Part shown: positions 16,010-24,410 of the stretch, one piece after another
Layout: every line of letters starts with the position of its first letter
Position numbering within the stretch: position 1 is the first letter of the stretch
Origin: Micromonospora fulviviridis
Lineage (GTDB): Bacteria > Actinomycetota > Actinomycetes > Mycobacteriales > Micromonosporaceae
Length of the DNA stretch: 64,000 nucleotides
Direction: 5' to 3'
Assembly (NCBI RefSeq): GCF_014648395.1
Contig: NZ_BMRA01000004.1
Coordinates: 171,394 to 235,393 of the forward strand
The notes under the pieces: model-generated
What the model saw: only the letters and a program-made list of their open reading frames with translations
The model's database searches: none
Told to the model about the DNA's origin: nothing
Made by a program: the position numbers and the translations under genes

Positions 16010-16473
16010 CGCTGTCGCCCCCCGTCCGAATGCTCGAACAATGTGCGGTACTCGCCGTAGCCCTCGCGCTCCAGGTCGTCGAGCCGGATGAACCGGAGGG
16101 AGGCGGAGTTCATGCAGTAGCGCAGCCCGCCGGTCGCCACCGGGCCGTCGTCGAACACGTGGCCCAGGTGGCTGTCCCCGTGCGCCGACCGCACCTCCGT
16201 GCGGACCATGCCGAGGGTGGAATCCCGCACCTCGACCACGTTCTTCGGCTCGATCGGCTTCGTGAAGGACGGCCAGCCGGTGCCGCTGTCGTACTTGTTG
16301 ACAGAGGCGAAGAGGGGCTCACCGGAAACGACGTCGACGTAGATCCCCGGCTCCTTGTTGTCCCAGTACGGGTTGTCGAAGGCCGGCTCCGTGCCACCTT
16401 CCTGGGTGACCCGGTACTGCTCGGGCGACAATCGGGAGACGGCCTCCGGGTTCTTCCGATACTCGGCTGACAC
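16006..16473 (-). CDS. msrB: Peptide-methionine (R)-S-oxide reductase
   Basis: Repairs R-epimers of methionine sulfoxide in proteins. It has the MsrB core [31 protein letters not shown] and the catalytic [14 protein letters not shown] near the C-terminus. The zinc-binding CxxC pairs of many MsrB proteins are missing ([10 protein letters not shown] in place of the CAxC loop), so it belongs to the zinc-free type. First gene of the msrB-msrA pair, with a four-base overlap; together they cover both sulfoxide epimers. Confidence 0.96.
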   Translation of the reverse strand: MSAEYRKNPEAVSRLSPEQYRVTQEGGTEPAFDNPYWDNKEPGIYVDVVSGEPLFASVNKYDSGTGWPSFTKPIEPKNVVEVRDSTLGMVRTEVRSAHGDSHLGHVFDDGPVATGGLRYCMNSASLRFIRLDDLEREGYGEYRTLFEHSDGGRQR

Positions 16474-16638
16474 CGTTGTTCCTCTCGGACGTGTCCCGGC
16501 AGACCTGCCGGGTCCAATCGGGCCTGCAAGCGGCGCGGATGCCTACCCGGCCCGCCGATGGCTAACCGTGCTCCGGCCGAGCCGTCGGCGCCGGGGGACC
16601 GGTTTGCCGGTGCGAGCGGCCGGGGTAAACGGCTGTTC

Positions 16639-16827
16639 ATGAGGGATCCGGAGCAGAGTCGGCGGCAGCAGGAGCAAGCGCTCGAGCGCGGCGAGGTGTA
16701 TCAGGACGTCGAGGGTCGCCGCACCGAGGACCCGGCGACGGGCGCCGCCAACGCCGACAGCGAAGCCGACCGCAACGTCGAGCACCTGCGCCGCGGCGAG
16801 GTGGGCCCGGGCGTCCCGGAGGAGTAG
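16639..16827 (+). CDS. Small hydrophilic protein
   Basis: A 62-residue, highly charged, probably disordered protein (MRDPEQSRRQQEQALERGEV, then DVEGRRTEDPATGAANADSE). Glu, Gln, Arg and Asp dominate, as in small stress-related actinobacterial proteins, but no family is assigned. The ATG at 16639 lies seven bases after TAAACG, the leaderless pattern; an in-frame ATG at 16558 would overlap the msrB promoter region. Convergent with the GH15 gene, ten bases from its stop. Confidence 0.6.
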   Translation: MRDPEQSRRQQEQALERGEVYQDVEGRRTEDPATGAANADSEADRNVEHLRRGEVGPGVPEE

Positions 16828-16837
16828 CGCCGGAGTT

Positions 16838-18688
16838 TCACCGTCTCCGGCGGGACTCCGCCTCGGCGTCGAGCAGGTCGTTGAGCGCCAGCGCCGTGTT
16901 GATCAGCGCGAGGTGGCTGAAGGCCTGCGGGTAGTTGCCGATCTGCTCGCCGGTCGACGCGATCTCCTCGGCGTAGAGGCCGAGGTGGTTGCTGAAGGTG
17001 AACATCTTCTCGAAGGTGAGCCGGGCGTCGTCGAGGCGGCCGGAGCGCGCCAGTGCCTCGGCGTACCAGAAGGTGCACATGTTGAAGGTGCCCTCGTGGC
17101 CGGGGAGCCCGTCGGGGGAGTGGACCGGGTCGTACCGGTGGACCAGGCTGTCGGAGACCAGTTCCCGCTCGATGGCGTCGAGGGTGCGGCACCACATGGG
17201 ATCCGACGGCGTCACGAAGCCGACGGCCGGCATGGAGAGCAGCGCGGCGTCCAGGACGTTCTCGCCGTAGGCCTGGACGAAGGAGCCCCGGCCCCGGTGG
17301 TAGCCCCGCGCCATCACCTGGTCGTAGATCAGGTTCCGCTGGGTGGTCCAGCAGCCGACGTCCCCGGGGCGGCCGGTGCGGGCGGCGAGCCGGATGGCCC
17401 GGTCAAGCGCCACCCAGGACATCACACGGCCGAAGGTGTAGTCCCGGGGATGGTGCCGGCTCTCCCAGATGCCGGCGTCCGGCTGGTCCCAGTTCTGGCA
17501 CAGCCAGTCGACGAGCCGTACGGTGCTCTTCCACACCTGGTGGGACACCCGGATGCCCTGTTCGTCGGCGACGTGCATGGCGAACAGCGCCTCGCCGTGG
17601 ATGTCGAGCTGGAGTTGGTCGGCGGCGCCGTTGCCGATCCGGACGGGCCGGGAGCCGCGGTAGCCCTCCAGGTGGTCGAGTACCTCCTCGTGCAGGTCGG
17701 ACGAGCCGTCGACCCGGTACATGATCTTCAGTGGCGCCTGGTGGTCGCCGGCCTCGCGGATCCGCTCGTCGAGCCAGTCCATGTACCGGCCGACCTCCTC
17801 GGTGAAGCCGAGGCCGAGCAGCGCGTGCACCGAGAAGGACGTGTCCCGGACCCAGGTGTAGCGGTAGTCCCAGTTGCGCGTGCCGCCGACCAGTTCGGGC
17901 AGCGCGGCCGTCGGCGCGGCGATCATGGCGCCGGTGGGGGCGTACGTCATCAGCTTCAGCGTGATGGCCGACCGCTCGACCATCTCCCGCCACCGGCCGG
18001 TGTACCGGGAGCGCTCGACCCACCGTCGCCAGAAGTCGCGGGTCCATTCGAACATCCCCTGCACCTCTTCGAGCGGGACGGCCCGGGGTTCCATGTCCGA
18101 GTTCGTCTCGAGCACCACGCCGCCGGTGTCGCCCTCGTTGAGGGTCGCGAACCCGATCAGGTCGCCGTCCTCCAGGTGCATGTCCTCCTCGGCGATCAGG
18201 CGGCGGACCGGCTGGACCGGGTTGAAGGTCAGCGACGCGGACGAGCCGCGGAAGACGTACCCGTTGCGGTGCCGCTCCAGGCGGGGTCGCTCCCGCGCGT
18301 AGTCGAACCGGGGCCGGCACTCCAGCCGGAACCGCATGCTGCCCCGGACCATGGTGACGATCCGGACCAGGCGGTGCACGTCGGTCGCCTTCTCGCCGGT
18401 GACCGGCATGAAGTCCTGGACCTCGGCGACCCCGTCGGCGCTGATGAACCGCGTGATGAGGATCGGGGTGCCGGGCAGGTAGAGCTGCTTGGTGACGTAG
18501 GTGGTCTCGTCGGGGGCGATGCGGAAGAAGCCGCCGCGCTCCCGGTCCAGCACGCTGGCGAAGATGCTGGGGGAGTCGAAACGGGGCGCGCAGAACCAGT
18601 CGATCGTCCCGTCGCAGGTCACCAGGGCGGCGGTCTGGAGATCACCGATCAGCCCGTGGTCCTCGATCGCCGGATACCCGTCGTCCAC
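16838..18688 (-). CDS. Glycoside hydrolase family 15 (glucoamylase/trehalase type)
   Basis: A 616-residue cytosolic GH15 enzyme that would hydrolyse alpha-glucosidic bonds; mycobacterial members of this type are trehalases. It opens with the family N-terminus YPAIEDHGLIGDLQTAALV and GTIDWFCAPRFDSPSIFASV, then a beta-sandwich domain to about residue 220, then the (alpha/alpha)6 barrel with NWDYRYTWVRDTSF, QLDIHGEALF, GIWESR and EGTFNMCTFWYAEALARSGR, where the two catalytic glutamates are expected. GTG at 18688 follows a GGGGGG site. The longer open frame upstream of this start is arginine-rich shadow of the next gene. Trehalose as substrate is inference. Confidence 0.88.
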   Translation of the reverse strand: MDDGYPAIEDHGLIGDLQTAALVTCDGTIDWFCAPRFDSPSIFASVLDRERGGFFRIAPDETTYVTKQLYLPGTPILITRFISADGVAEVQDFMPVTGEKATDVHRLVRIVTMVRGSMRFRLECRPRFDYARERPRLERHRNGYVFRGSSASLTFNPVQPVRRLIAEEDMHLEDGDLIGFATLNEGDTGGVVLETNSDMEPRAVPLEEVQGMFEWTRDFWRRWVERSRYTGRWREMVERSAITLKLMTYAPTGAMIAAPTAALPELVGGTRNWDYRYTWVRDTSFSVHALLGLGFTEEVGRYMDWLDERIREAGDHQAPLKIMYRVDGSSDLHEEVLDHLEGYRGSRPVRIGNGAADQLQLDIHGEALFAMHVADEQGIRVSHQVWKSTVRLVDWLCQNWDQPDAGIWESRHHPRDYTFGRVMSWVALDRAIRLAARTGRPGDVGCWTTQRNLIYDQVMARGYHRGRGSFVQAYGENVLDAALLSMPAVGFVTPSDPMWCRTLDAIERELVSDSLVHRYDPVHSPDGLPGHEGTFNMCTFWYAEALARSGRLDDARLTFEKMFTFSNHLGLYAEEIASTGEQIGNYPQAFSHLALINTALALNDLLDAEAESRRRR

Positions 18689-18753
18689 GTCGCCCCCCGT
18701 CTCGACTGCATCCCTCCGCAGTAACCTAAAGGGGAATAATGTCCGCGTAAGTC

Positions 18754-19722
18754 TTATTCGTGAATGCCACCCCTCCGCGTGGTCGCTCGGGCCGCCTCGA
18801 CGGCCCGGCGGGTCTCCTCGGCGACCAGGTCGCCGTTGATGGCGGCGGCCGCCGTGGCGCCCGCGGCCGCGGCCGCGCCGACCTGGGCGGCCGGGTCCGT
18901 GACGTTGCCCGCGACCCATACCCCGGGCACCGCGGTACGCCCCGTCGGGTCGGCGGGGACGTGCTCGCCGACCCCGGCCGGATGCGCGACCGCCGGCAAC
19001 CCGAGCGCCGCCAGGAACCCGGCCCGCGCCACCATCCGGGGCCCGGCGGCCAGCACCTCGCGCGCGACCAGCCGGCCGTCGCGCAGGCGTACCCCGACCA
19101 GCCGGTCCGCGACGACCTCCACCGACGCGACCTCGCCCTCGACGACGCGGACGCCCCGGGCCGCCAGCTGCTCCGCCTGCTCTTCGGTGAGCGGTGGCGC
19201 GGTGTGGCGGAGGAAGACGACGTCGTCGCTCCACTGGCGGAACAGCAGCGCCTGGTGCACCGACAGCGGCCCGGTAGCCAGCACCCCGATCGGCCGGTCG
19301 CGCACCTCCCACCCGTGGCAGTACGGACAGTGCACCACGTCCCGGCCCCACCGCTCGCGCAGGCCGGGCAGCTCCGGCAGCTCGTCGACCAGGCCGGTGG
19401 CCACCAGCAGCCGGGCGGCCCGGACCCGGCGGCCGCCGGCCAGCGTCACCGCGAAGCCCTCGGCGTCGCGGGCCACCGTGTCGACCTGGCCGTCCAGCAG
19501 GTGCCCGCCGTACCGGCGGACCTCGTCCCGGCCGCGTGCCAGCAGCTCCGCCGGGGGCATGCCGTCGCGGGCCAGCAGCCCGTGGACCCCCTCGGCCGGG
19601 GCGTTGCGCGGGCTGCCCCCGTCGATCACCAGGACCGACCGGCGCGCCCGGGCCAGCATCAGCGCCCCGCTCAACCCGGCGGCGCCGCCGCCGATCACCA
19701 CGACCTCGTACCCTTCGGTCAT
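18754..19722 (-). CDS. Thioredoxin-reductase-like FAD oxidoreductase
   Basis: A 322-residue flavoprotein with N-terminal FAD site VVIGGGAAGLSGALMLARA, a redox-active CPYC in VHCPYCHGWEVRDR (about residues 129-142), an NAD(P) region beginning IGVLATGPLSVHQ, and the closing GVWVAGNVTDPAAQVGAA. The CPYCHGWE form is shared by a group of TrxB-like enzymes that includes dithiol oxidases acting on small molecules (GliT/HlmI type), so the partner may be a low-molecular-weight thiol rather than thioredoxin. NADPH-site glycines are weakly conserved. ATG at 19722 follows GGAGGTGGTC. Divergent from a cupin regulator that probably controls it. Confidence 0.85.
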   Translation of the reverse strand: MTEGYEVVVIGGGAAGLSGALMLARARRSVLVIDGGSPRNAPAEGVHGLLARDGMPPAELLARGRDEVRRYGGHLLDGQVDTVARDAEGFAVTLAGGRRVRAARLLVATGLVDELPELPGLRERWGRDVVHCPYCHGWEVRDRPIGVLATGPLSVHQALLFRQWSDDVVFLRHTAPPLTEEQAEQLAARGVRVVEGEVASVEVVADRLVGVRLRDGRLVAREVLAAGPRMVARAGFLAALGLPAVAHPAGVGEHVPADPTGRTAVPGVWVAGNVTDPAAQVGAAAAAGATAAAAINGDLVAEETRRAVEAARATTRRGGIHE

Positions 19723-19769
19723 CCTGACCACCTCCCGGCCCGAACGATGCGGCGGGGACGGCCACACTC

Positions 19770-19797
19770 GCAAACTTTGTTGCCGTTCTGGCAAACT
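19770..19797. promoter_or_regulatory. Candidate operator of the cupin regulator
   Basis: GCAAACT occurs at 19770-19776 and again at 19791-19797, a 21-bp period (two helical turns), between the divergent oxidoreductase and regulator genes. GTTGCC (19779-19784) and GGCAAAC (19790-19796) also form a near inverted repeat. The position and AT-rich character fit an operator-promoter. Confidence 0.45.
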
Positions 19798-19803
19798 GGT
19801 GGG

Positions 19804-20397
19804 ATGGACGACGACCTCGACCGGGCCCTCGACGCGGTCGGCCCCCGGCTGCGCACGCTGCGTCGCGAACGCGAGACGACCCTGGCGGACCTGTCGGCCG
19901 CCACCGGCATCTCGGTGAGCACCCTGTCCCGCCTGGAGTCCGGCAGCCGCCGCCCCACCCTCGAACTGCTGCTGCCGCTGGCCCGGGCGCACGGCGTGAC
20001 GCTCGACGAGCTGGTCGGCGCCCCGCCCACCGGCGACCCGCGCATCCACCTGCGACCGGTCACCCGGCACGGCATGACCATGCTGCCGCTCACCCGCCGG
20101 CCCGGCGGCATCCAGGCGTACAAGCTGGTCATCCCGGCCGGCGGGCGGCCCGCCGAGCCCACCCCGCAGACCCATGAGGGGTACGAGTGGGTCTACGTGC
20201 TCAACGGGCGGCTGCGGCTGGTCCTCGGCGAGCACGACCTGGTGCTCACGCCCGGTGAGGCGGCCGAGTTCGACACCCGGGTGCCGCACTGGTTCGGCCC
20301 CGCCGACGGTGAGGCGGTCGAGTTCCTCAGCCTCTTCGGTGCCCAGGGCGAACGCGCCCACCTCCGCGCCCGCCCCCGGGACCCCGGGCGAAGCTGA
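19804..20397 (+). CDS. XRE-family regulator with cupin sensor domain
   Basis: A 197-residue DNA-binding regulator. Residues 13-70 are a Cro/C1-type helix-turn-helix (RRERETTLADLSAATGISVS then STLSRLESGSRRPTLELLLP), and residues 85-190 a cupin barrel with EGYEWVYVLNGRLRLVLGEH and LTPGEAAEFDTRVPHWFGPA. Such HTH-cupin proteins sense a small ligand and often control a divergent enzyme. Here the partner is the thioredoxin-reductase-like gene, 81 bp away, with direct repeats between. ATG at 19804 lies close behind these repeats, so autoregulation is likely. Confidence 0.88.
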   Translation: MDDDLDRALDAVGPRLRTLRRERETTLADLSAATGISVSTLSRLESGSRRPTLELLLPLARAHGVTLDELVGAPPTGDPRIHLRPVTRHGMTMLPLTRRPGGIQAYKLVIPAGGRPAEPTPQTHEGYEWVYVLNGRLRLVLGEHDLVLTPGEAAEFDTRVPHWFGPADGEAVEFLSLFGAQGERAHLRARPRDPGRS

Positions 20398-20525
20398 CCG
20401 CCCGCCGCCGGTCACGCACCGTGACGGGCCGGGACCGAGATCGTTGGTCAGTCGGCGGCCGATGCTCACCGGACTGACGCGGGCGCCCTCCGTTCCGCGT
20501 TCAGTCCGGCACCGGGAGCACCGAC

Positions 20526-21644
20526 ATGACCCTGACCGCCCGGCCCAGCGCCCCGCCGCGTACCGCGCGGCGGCAGAACTGCTTCGACGCACTCCGGCTG
20601 GCGGCCGCCGGCTGCGTCCTGGTCCAGCACGCCAGCACCCACCTGGGCGCCGGCTTCCTGTGGTACCGCCACGGGGGCGCCCTGTGGTTCTTCGACGGCG
20701 TCGTCGCGTTCTTCATCCTCAGCGGCGGCATGGTGTACGCCTCCGCGGAACGCTGCCGCCGGGAGGGCCGGCCCCGCCGGGAGTACCTGCGCAACCGGTT
20801 CCTCCGGATCGTCCCGGCGCTCTACGTGTACTTCGCGGTGATGTCCGCCGCGCTGATCGCGCTGGGGATCGTGTCGCTCACCGCGGTCGGCGGCACGCCC
20901 TTCCTGGCGTGGGCGGCCAGCAACCTGGCGCTGGTCCCCGTCTACCACCCGGCCCTGTTCCACGGTTTCGGTGTGGGCGTGGTGAACGGCAGTCTCTGGA
21001 CCATCCCGGTCGAGGTGAGCTTCTACCTGCTGCTGCCCATCCTCGTGTGGCTCGCGCACCGGGCCGGTTTCCGGGCCATGGTCGCGGTCGCGTTCACCGT
21101 CGGCCTCGCCGGGACCGTCCTGCACGCGGCGCTCGGTGGACCGACCACCGAGGTGCTCGGCGGGAAGCTGCTCGGCGTGACCTTTCTGCCCTGGCTCGCC
21201 TTCTTCGTCATCGGCATCGCCGTCGGCCGGGCCTGGCCGAGGCTCCCGCAGCACGGGGCGCTGGCCGCCGGCGCCGCGCTCCTGTACGCGGCCGGCACCG
21301 CGCTCCGCCTCCGGATCGACGCGGACTGGTCCATGGTGGTGGCCGTCGCCACCGCGGTGCCCCTGGCGTACCTGCTGTTCTGGGTCGGCCATCACGGGCC
21401 GGCGGTGCTGCGCCGGTCGACCGAGCGGCTCGGTGACCTGAGCTTCGGCGTCTACATCTGGCACATGCCGGTGATCAACGTGCTGCTCTGGTCGGGCCTG
21501 GCGGGCCGGCTGCGCGACACCGCGCTGGTCACTGTGGTCATCGTGGTCACCGGGCTGCTCGCGTACGCCTCGTGGCACCTCGTGGAGAAGCCCGCGCTGC
21601 GCCTCAAGCGCTACACCTCCCGGCCCGGCGCGCTCGCCGGCTGA
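20526..21644 (+). CDS. Acyltransferase 3 family membrane protein (OafA/YrhL type)
   Basis: A 372-residue multi-span O-acyltransferase that acetylates or acylates cell-envelope sugars or a metabolite. The N-terminus shows FDALRLAAAGCVLVQHAS with the catalytic-type His, then GVVAFFILSGGMVYASAER and LRNRFLRIVPALYVYF; SLWTIPVEVSFYLLLPILVW is the conserved mid-protein block. About ten hydrophobic helices follow the acyltransferase 3 pattern. It ends ASWHLVEKPALRLKR, also typical. ATG at 20526 is taken, with CACCGGGAGCACCGAC upstream. The acceptor is unknown. Confidence 0.9.
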   Translation: MTLTARPSAPPRTARRQNCFDALRLAAAGCVLVQHASTHLGAGFLWYRHGGALWFFDGVVAFFILSGGMVYASAERCRREGRPRREYLRNRFLRIVPALYVYFAVMSAALIALGIVSLTAVGGTPFLAWAASNLALVPVYHPALFHGFGVGVVNGSLWTIPVEVSFYLLLPILVWLAHRAGFRAMVAVAFTVGLAGTVLHAALGGPTTEVLGGKLLGVTFLPWLAFFVIGIAVGRAWPRLPQHGALAAGAALLYAAGTALRLRIDADWSMVVAVATAVPLAYLLFWVGHHGPAVLRRSTERLGDLSFGVYIWHMPVINVLLWSGLAGRLRDTALVTVVIVVTGLLAYASWHLVEKPALRLKRYTSRPGALAG

Positions 21645-21721
21645 CCCCGGCGGCCCGCCGGCGGCGGTGCTCGTCCGGATATCGGGTTGCCGGGACCGGG
21701 CCGCTCCGATTGGCTCGGGGA

Positions 21722-22459
21722 GTGACCGGCGTCGACGCGTACTTCGTCTGCGCGGTGCCGCGGACGGGCAGTTCGCTGCTCTGCGGGCTGCTGGCCTCCA
21801 CCGGGGTGGCGGGCCGGCCGGAGGCGTACTTCCGGGTGCCGGACGAGCCGCTCTGGGCCCGCCGTTGGGGCCTGCCGGCCGGGGAGTGGCACTACCGCGA
21901 CTACGTCCGGGCGGCGCTGGCGGCCGGCCGGACCGGCAACGGCGTGTTCGGGGCGAAGTTGATGTGGGGGACGCTCGACCGGGTGGTCGAGGGGCTGGCC
22001 GCCGGGCACCCGGACCTGGCCGGCGCGGACGACGCGCTGCTGCGCCGGGCGTTCGGCCGGACCGCCTTCGTGCACCTGCGCCGTGACGACGTGCTCGCGC
22101 AGGCGGTCTCCTGGCTGCGCGCCGAGCAGACCGGCCGGTGGACCGACACCGCCCCGGGCGCCGTCGACGCCGCCGGCCCGGCCACCGGTGAGCCCCGCTA
22201 CGACCCGGACGGCATCGACGAGCTGCTGCGCACCATCGCCGAGCATCAGGCGGCCTGGGGCGCGTGGTTCGCCCGGTACGGGATCACCCCGCACCGGGTG
22301 CGCTACGAGGATCTGGCGGCCGACCCGGCCGGGGTGACCCGGGGCGTCCTCGACGCGCTCGGGCTGCCGTCGGCGGGGGTGCCGGTCCGGCCCCGGCACG
22401 CGCGGCAGGCCGACGCGCTCAACGCGGAATGGATCGCCCGGCACCGGGCCCGGACGTGA
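21722..22459 (+). CDS. Stf0-family sulfotransferase
   Basis: A 245-residue sulfotransferase of the Stf0 type, whose model member sulfates trehalose at the 2-position in mycobacteria. The PAPS loop CAVPRTGSSLLCGLLASTG and GRPEAYFRVPDEP are at the N-terminus; GVFGAKLMWGTL and FVHLRRDDVLAQAVSWLRAE (3'-phosphate site with Arg and Asp) follow; the C-terminus has VRYEDLAADPAGVTRGVLDA. GTG at 21722 follows GGGGA closely; no better start is seen. The acceptor sugar is not known. It is 77 bp after the acyltransferase gene on the same strand, so both may modify one glycan or glycolipid. Confidence 0.85.
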   Translation: MTGVDAYFVCAVPRTGSSLLCGLLASTGVAGRPEAYFRVPDEPLWARRWGLPAGEWHYRDYVRAALAAGRTGNGVFGAKLMWGTLDRVVEGLAAGHPDLAGADDALLRRAFGRTAFVHLRRDDVLAQAVSWLRAEQTGRWTDTAPGAVDAAGPATGEPRYDPDGIDELLRTIAEHQAAWGAWFARYGITPHRVRYEDLAADPAGVTRGVLDALGLPSAGVPVRPRHARQADALNAEWIARHRART

Positions 22460-22578
22460 CCTTGCCCACCTGCGCGCCGGATCCCCGCGTAGGGGCAGGT
22501 CATCTGCCGTTACCCGGCGGTTAAGGTGGGCGTCGCGAAGTCGCTTCCCCGGACCTGGGGCGCGGCTTCGTAGTGCTT

Positions 22579-22640
22579 CACGGGATCCGTGGAGCCCAGC
22601 CGTCCCGACGTTCTCCGGGCCAACCGCAACGGGACGGCTG
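22579..22640 (+). promoter_or_regulatory. Structured leader of the purine permease gene (two hairpins)
   Basis: CACGG/CCGTG (22579-22583 with 22587-22591, loop GAT) is followed by a perfect 10-bp stem CAGCCGTCCC (22597-22606) with GGGACGGCTG (22631-22640) around a 24-nt loop. Both lie 60-120 bases upstream of the permease start. No known riboswitch consensus was matched. The first gene upstream ends at 22459, so the stem could also be a terminator. Confidence 0.45.
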
Positions 22641-22701
22641 CACCCCCACCGCCCGGCCGGCGTGACCGGCTGAGCCAACCCGGAACGGAGTAAGCCACGC
22701 C

Positions 22702-24183
22702 ATGAGCGTGTCTACGCAGGATCCTGCTGCCCCGGTCGCGCCGGCGGAACCCGCCGCGCAGAGCCGCCTCGACCGCTTCTTCGAGATCACCCGGCGGGGC
22801 TCGACCGTCCGGCGCGAGGTGCTCGCCGGTCTCACCACCTTCGCGACGATGGCGTACATCGTCGTGCTCAACCCCCTGATCATCGGCACGGCGCCGGACG
22901 CCGACGGCAGGACCCTGGGCATCCCGGCGGTCGCCGGGGTCACCGCCCTGGTCGCCGCGGTCATGACGATCATGATGGGCATCGTCGGCCGGGTGCCGTT
23001 CGCCGTGGCCACCGGCCTGGGCCTGAACGCGTTCGTGGCGTACGCGGTCGCCTCCCAGATGAGCTGGGCCGAGGCGATGGGCCTCGTGGTGATCGAGGGT
23101 CTGATCATCACCGTGCTGGTGCTCACCGGCTTCCGGAAGGCCGTCTTCCGGGCCATCCCCGCCGAGCTGAAGGCGGCCATCGCGGCCGGCATCGGCCTGT
23201 TCATCGCGCTGATCGGCTTCGTCGACGGCGGTCTGGTCCGGGCCGGCACCGGCGTGCCGCTGCAGCTCGGCTCGGGCAGCAACGGCACCCTGCACGGCTG
23301 GCCCACGGTCGTCTTCCTGGTCGGCCTGCTGGTCACCGGCATCCTGGTCGCCCGCAAGGTGAAGGCCGGCGTCCTGATCGGCATCGTGGCCACCACGGTC
23401 GTCGCGGTGATCGTCAACGCGTTCGCCAAGCCCGGCCCGGCTCTCGTCGACGGCAAGCCCAACCCGGACGGGTGGCGGCTCAACGTGCCGACCCTGCCGG
23501 ACCCGCTCTTCCAGACGCCCGACCTGCACCTGGTCGGCAACGTGTCGTTCGGCGCGTTCGCCCACGTCGGCGTGATGACCGCGCTGCTGCTGGTCTTCAC
23601 CCTGGTGCTGGCCGACTTCTTCGACGTCATGGGCACCACGGTCGGCCTGGCCAGGCAGGCCAACCTGGCCACCGAGGACGGCACCGACATGCCGCGGCTG
23701 GGCAAGGTGCTCTTCGTGGACGGGGTCGCCGCGGTCGCCGGTGGCGCCGGCAGCGCCTCCTCGGCCACCACGTACGTCGAGTCCTCCTCGGGCATCGCGG
23801 ACGGCGGGCGGACCGGCCTGACCAGCGTGGTCACCGGCGTGCTCTTCCTCGGTGCGCTGCTGCTCACCCCGCTGGTGTCGCTGGTGCCGAGCGAGGCCGC
23901 CGGCCCGGCGCTCGTGGTGGTCGGCGCGCTGATGATCCGCCAGGTCAAGGACATCGACTTCACCGACGTGGGCGTCGCCGTCCCGGCGTTCCTGACCATG
24001 ACCCTCATGCCGTTCACCTACTCGATCACCAACGGCATCGGCGCCGGTTTCGTCAGCTGGGTGGCGATCCGGGTGGCCCAGGGCAAGGCCCGGCAGATCC
24101 ACCCGCTCATGTGGGCGGTGGCCGTCGCGTTCGTGATGTACTTCGGCATCAACCTGGTCAAGGCCGTCACCGGCGTCAGCTGA
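22702..24183 (+). CDS. NCS2 family purine permease (AzgA/PbuG type)
   Basis: A 493-residue membrane transporter for hypoxanthine, guanine or adenine driven by protons. The AzgA subfamily blocks are plain: LAGLTTFATMAYIVVLNPLI, ATGLGLNAFVAYAVASQMSW, FRAIPAELKAAIAAGIGLF with ALIGFVDGG, and LADFFDVMGTTVGLARQ. About 12-14 hydrophobic segments span the length. ATG at 22702 with a cytosolic N-terminus of about 40 residues; GGAACGGAGTAAG stands upstream. It is a single-gene unit between a structured leader and a strong terminator. Confidence 0.92.
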   Translation: MSVSTQDPAAPVAPAEPAAQSRLDRFFEITRRGSTVRREVLAGLTTFATMAYIVVLNPLIIGTAPDADGRTLGIPAVAGVTALVAAVMTIMMGIVGRVPFAVATGLGLNAFVAYAVASQMSWAEAMGLVVIEGLIITVLVLTGFRKAVFRAIPAELKAAIAAGIGLFIALIGFVDGGLVRAGTGVPLQLGSGSNGTLHGWPTVVFLVGLLVTGILVARKVKAGVLIGIVATTVVAVIVNAFAKPGPALVDGKPNPDGWRLNVPTLPDPLFQTPDLHLVGNVSFGAFAHVGVMTALLLVFTLVLADFFDVMGTTVGLARQANLATEDGTDMPRLGKVLFVDGVAAVAGGAGSASSATTYVESSSGIADGGRTGLTSVVTGVLFLGALLLTPLVSLVPSEAAGPALVVVGALMIRQVKDIDFTDVGVAVPAFLTMTLMPFTYSITNGIGAGFVSWVAIRVAQGKARQIHPLMWAVAVAFVMYFGINLVKAVTGVS

Positions 24184-24191
24184 CCGACCTG

Positions 24192-24238
24192 CGCCGCACC
24201 CCCGTTACCCGTTGGCCCGAGGTAACGGGGGTGCGGCG
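24192..24238 (+). terminator. Strong hairpin terminator
   Basis: An 18-bp perfect stem: 24192-24209 pairs with 24221-24238 (inner bases GTTACC/GGTAAC) around an 11-nt loop, nine bases after the permease stop. No T-run follows. Confidence 0.88.
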
Positions 24239-24254
24239 TATCTCGATCATGGGT

Positions 24255-24260
24255 TAGAGT
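24255..24260 (+). promoter_or_regulatory. Candidate -10 box of the acetyltransferase leader
   Basis: TAGAGT fits the actinobacterial -10 (TANNNT) and would start a leader of about 145 nt near 24267. No clear -35 box is seen; the terminator stem of the previous gene occupies that place. Confidence 0.4.
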
Positions 24261-24275
24261 GCCGTCGCGCGGACA

Positions 24276-24403
24276 CGCGACCGTCGTGGGCGCAGGGGGA
24301 TGAGGCCATGGATTGCCATGAGCTTCCCCTGCCATGCCTTTTTCCGGGTCGCGCCTCCTGACTGAGACTCACCGCGACCCGGGTCAACTCCACGACCTTG
24401 GAG
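24276..24403 (+). promoter_or_regulatory. Attenuator-like leader with alternative stems
   Basis: Strand 1 CGCGACC (24276-24282) is complementary to strand 2 GGTCGCG (24347-24353). Strand 2, as CCGGGTCGCG (24344-24353), also pairs perfectly with strand 3 CGCGACCCGG (24373-24382). A further stem CTCCA (24388-24392) with TGGAG (24399-24403) would bury the ribosome site of the acetyltransferase. A 17-codon upstream frame ends in the loop of the 2:3 stem. This is the architecture of translation-controlled attenuation. Confidence 0.55.
24308..24361 (+). CDS. Putative leader peptide, 17 codons
   Basis: ATG at 24308 preceded by GGGGGATGAGG opens a frame MDCHELPLPCLFPGRAS ending in TGA at 24359. Its last four codons lie on strand 2 of the leader hairpin and its stop in the loop, so a ribosome stalled or terminating here would free or block the downstream pairing. 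The peptide has two cysteines and three prolines and matches no leader I know. It is inferred from position, ribosome site and structure. Confidence 0.5.
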   Translation: MDCHELPLPCLFPGRAS

Positions 24404-24410
24404 AATCGCG

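Noticed and set aside
18689..19765. N-terminal extension of the GH15 frame through the oxidoreductase gene
   Set aside because: The added 350 residues are Arg/Gly/Ala shadow sequence; family start motifs begin right after the GTG at 18688.
22579..22640. Known riboswitch (purine, ykkC/PRPP-type, ZTP) before the permease
   Set aside because: The conserved cores of these classes were looked for and not found; only unassigned hairpins remain.
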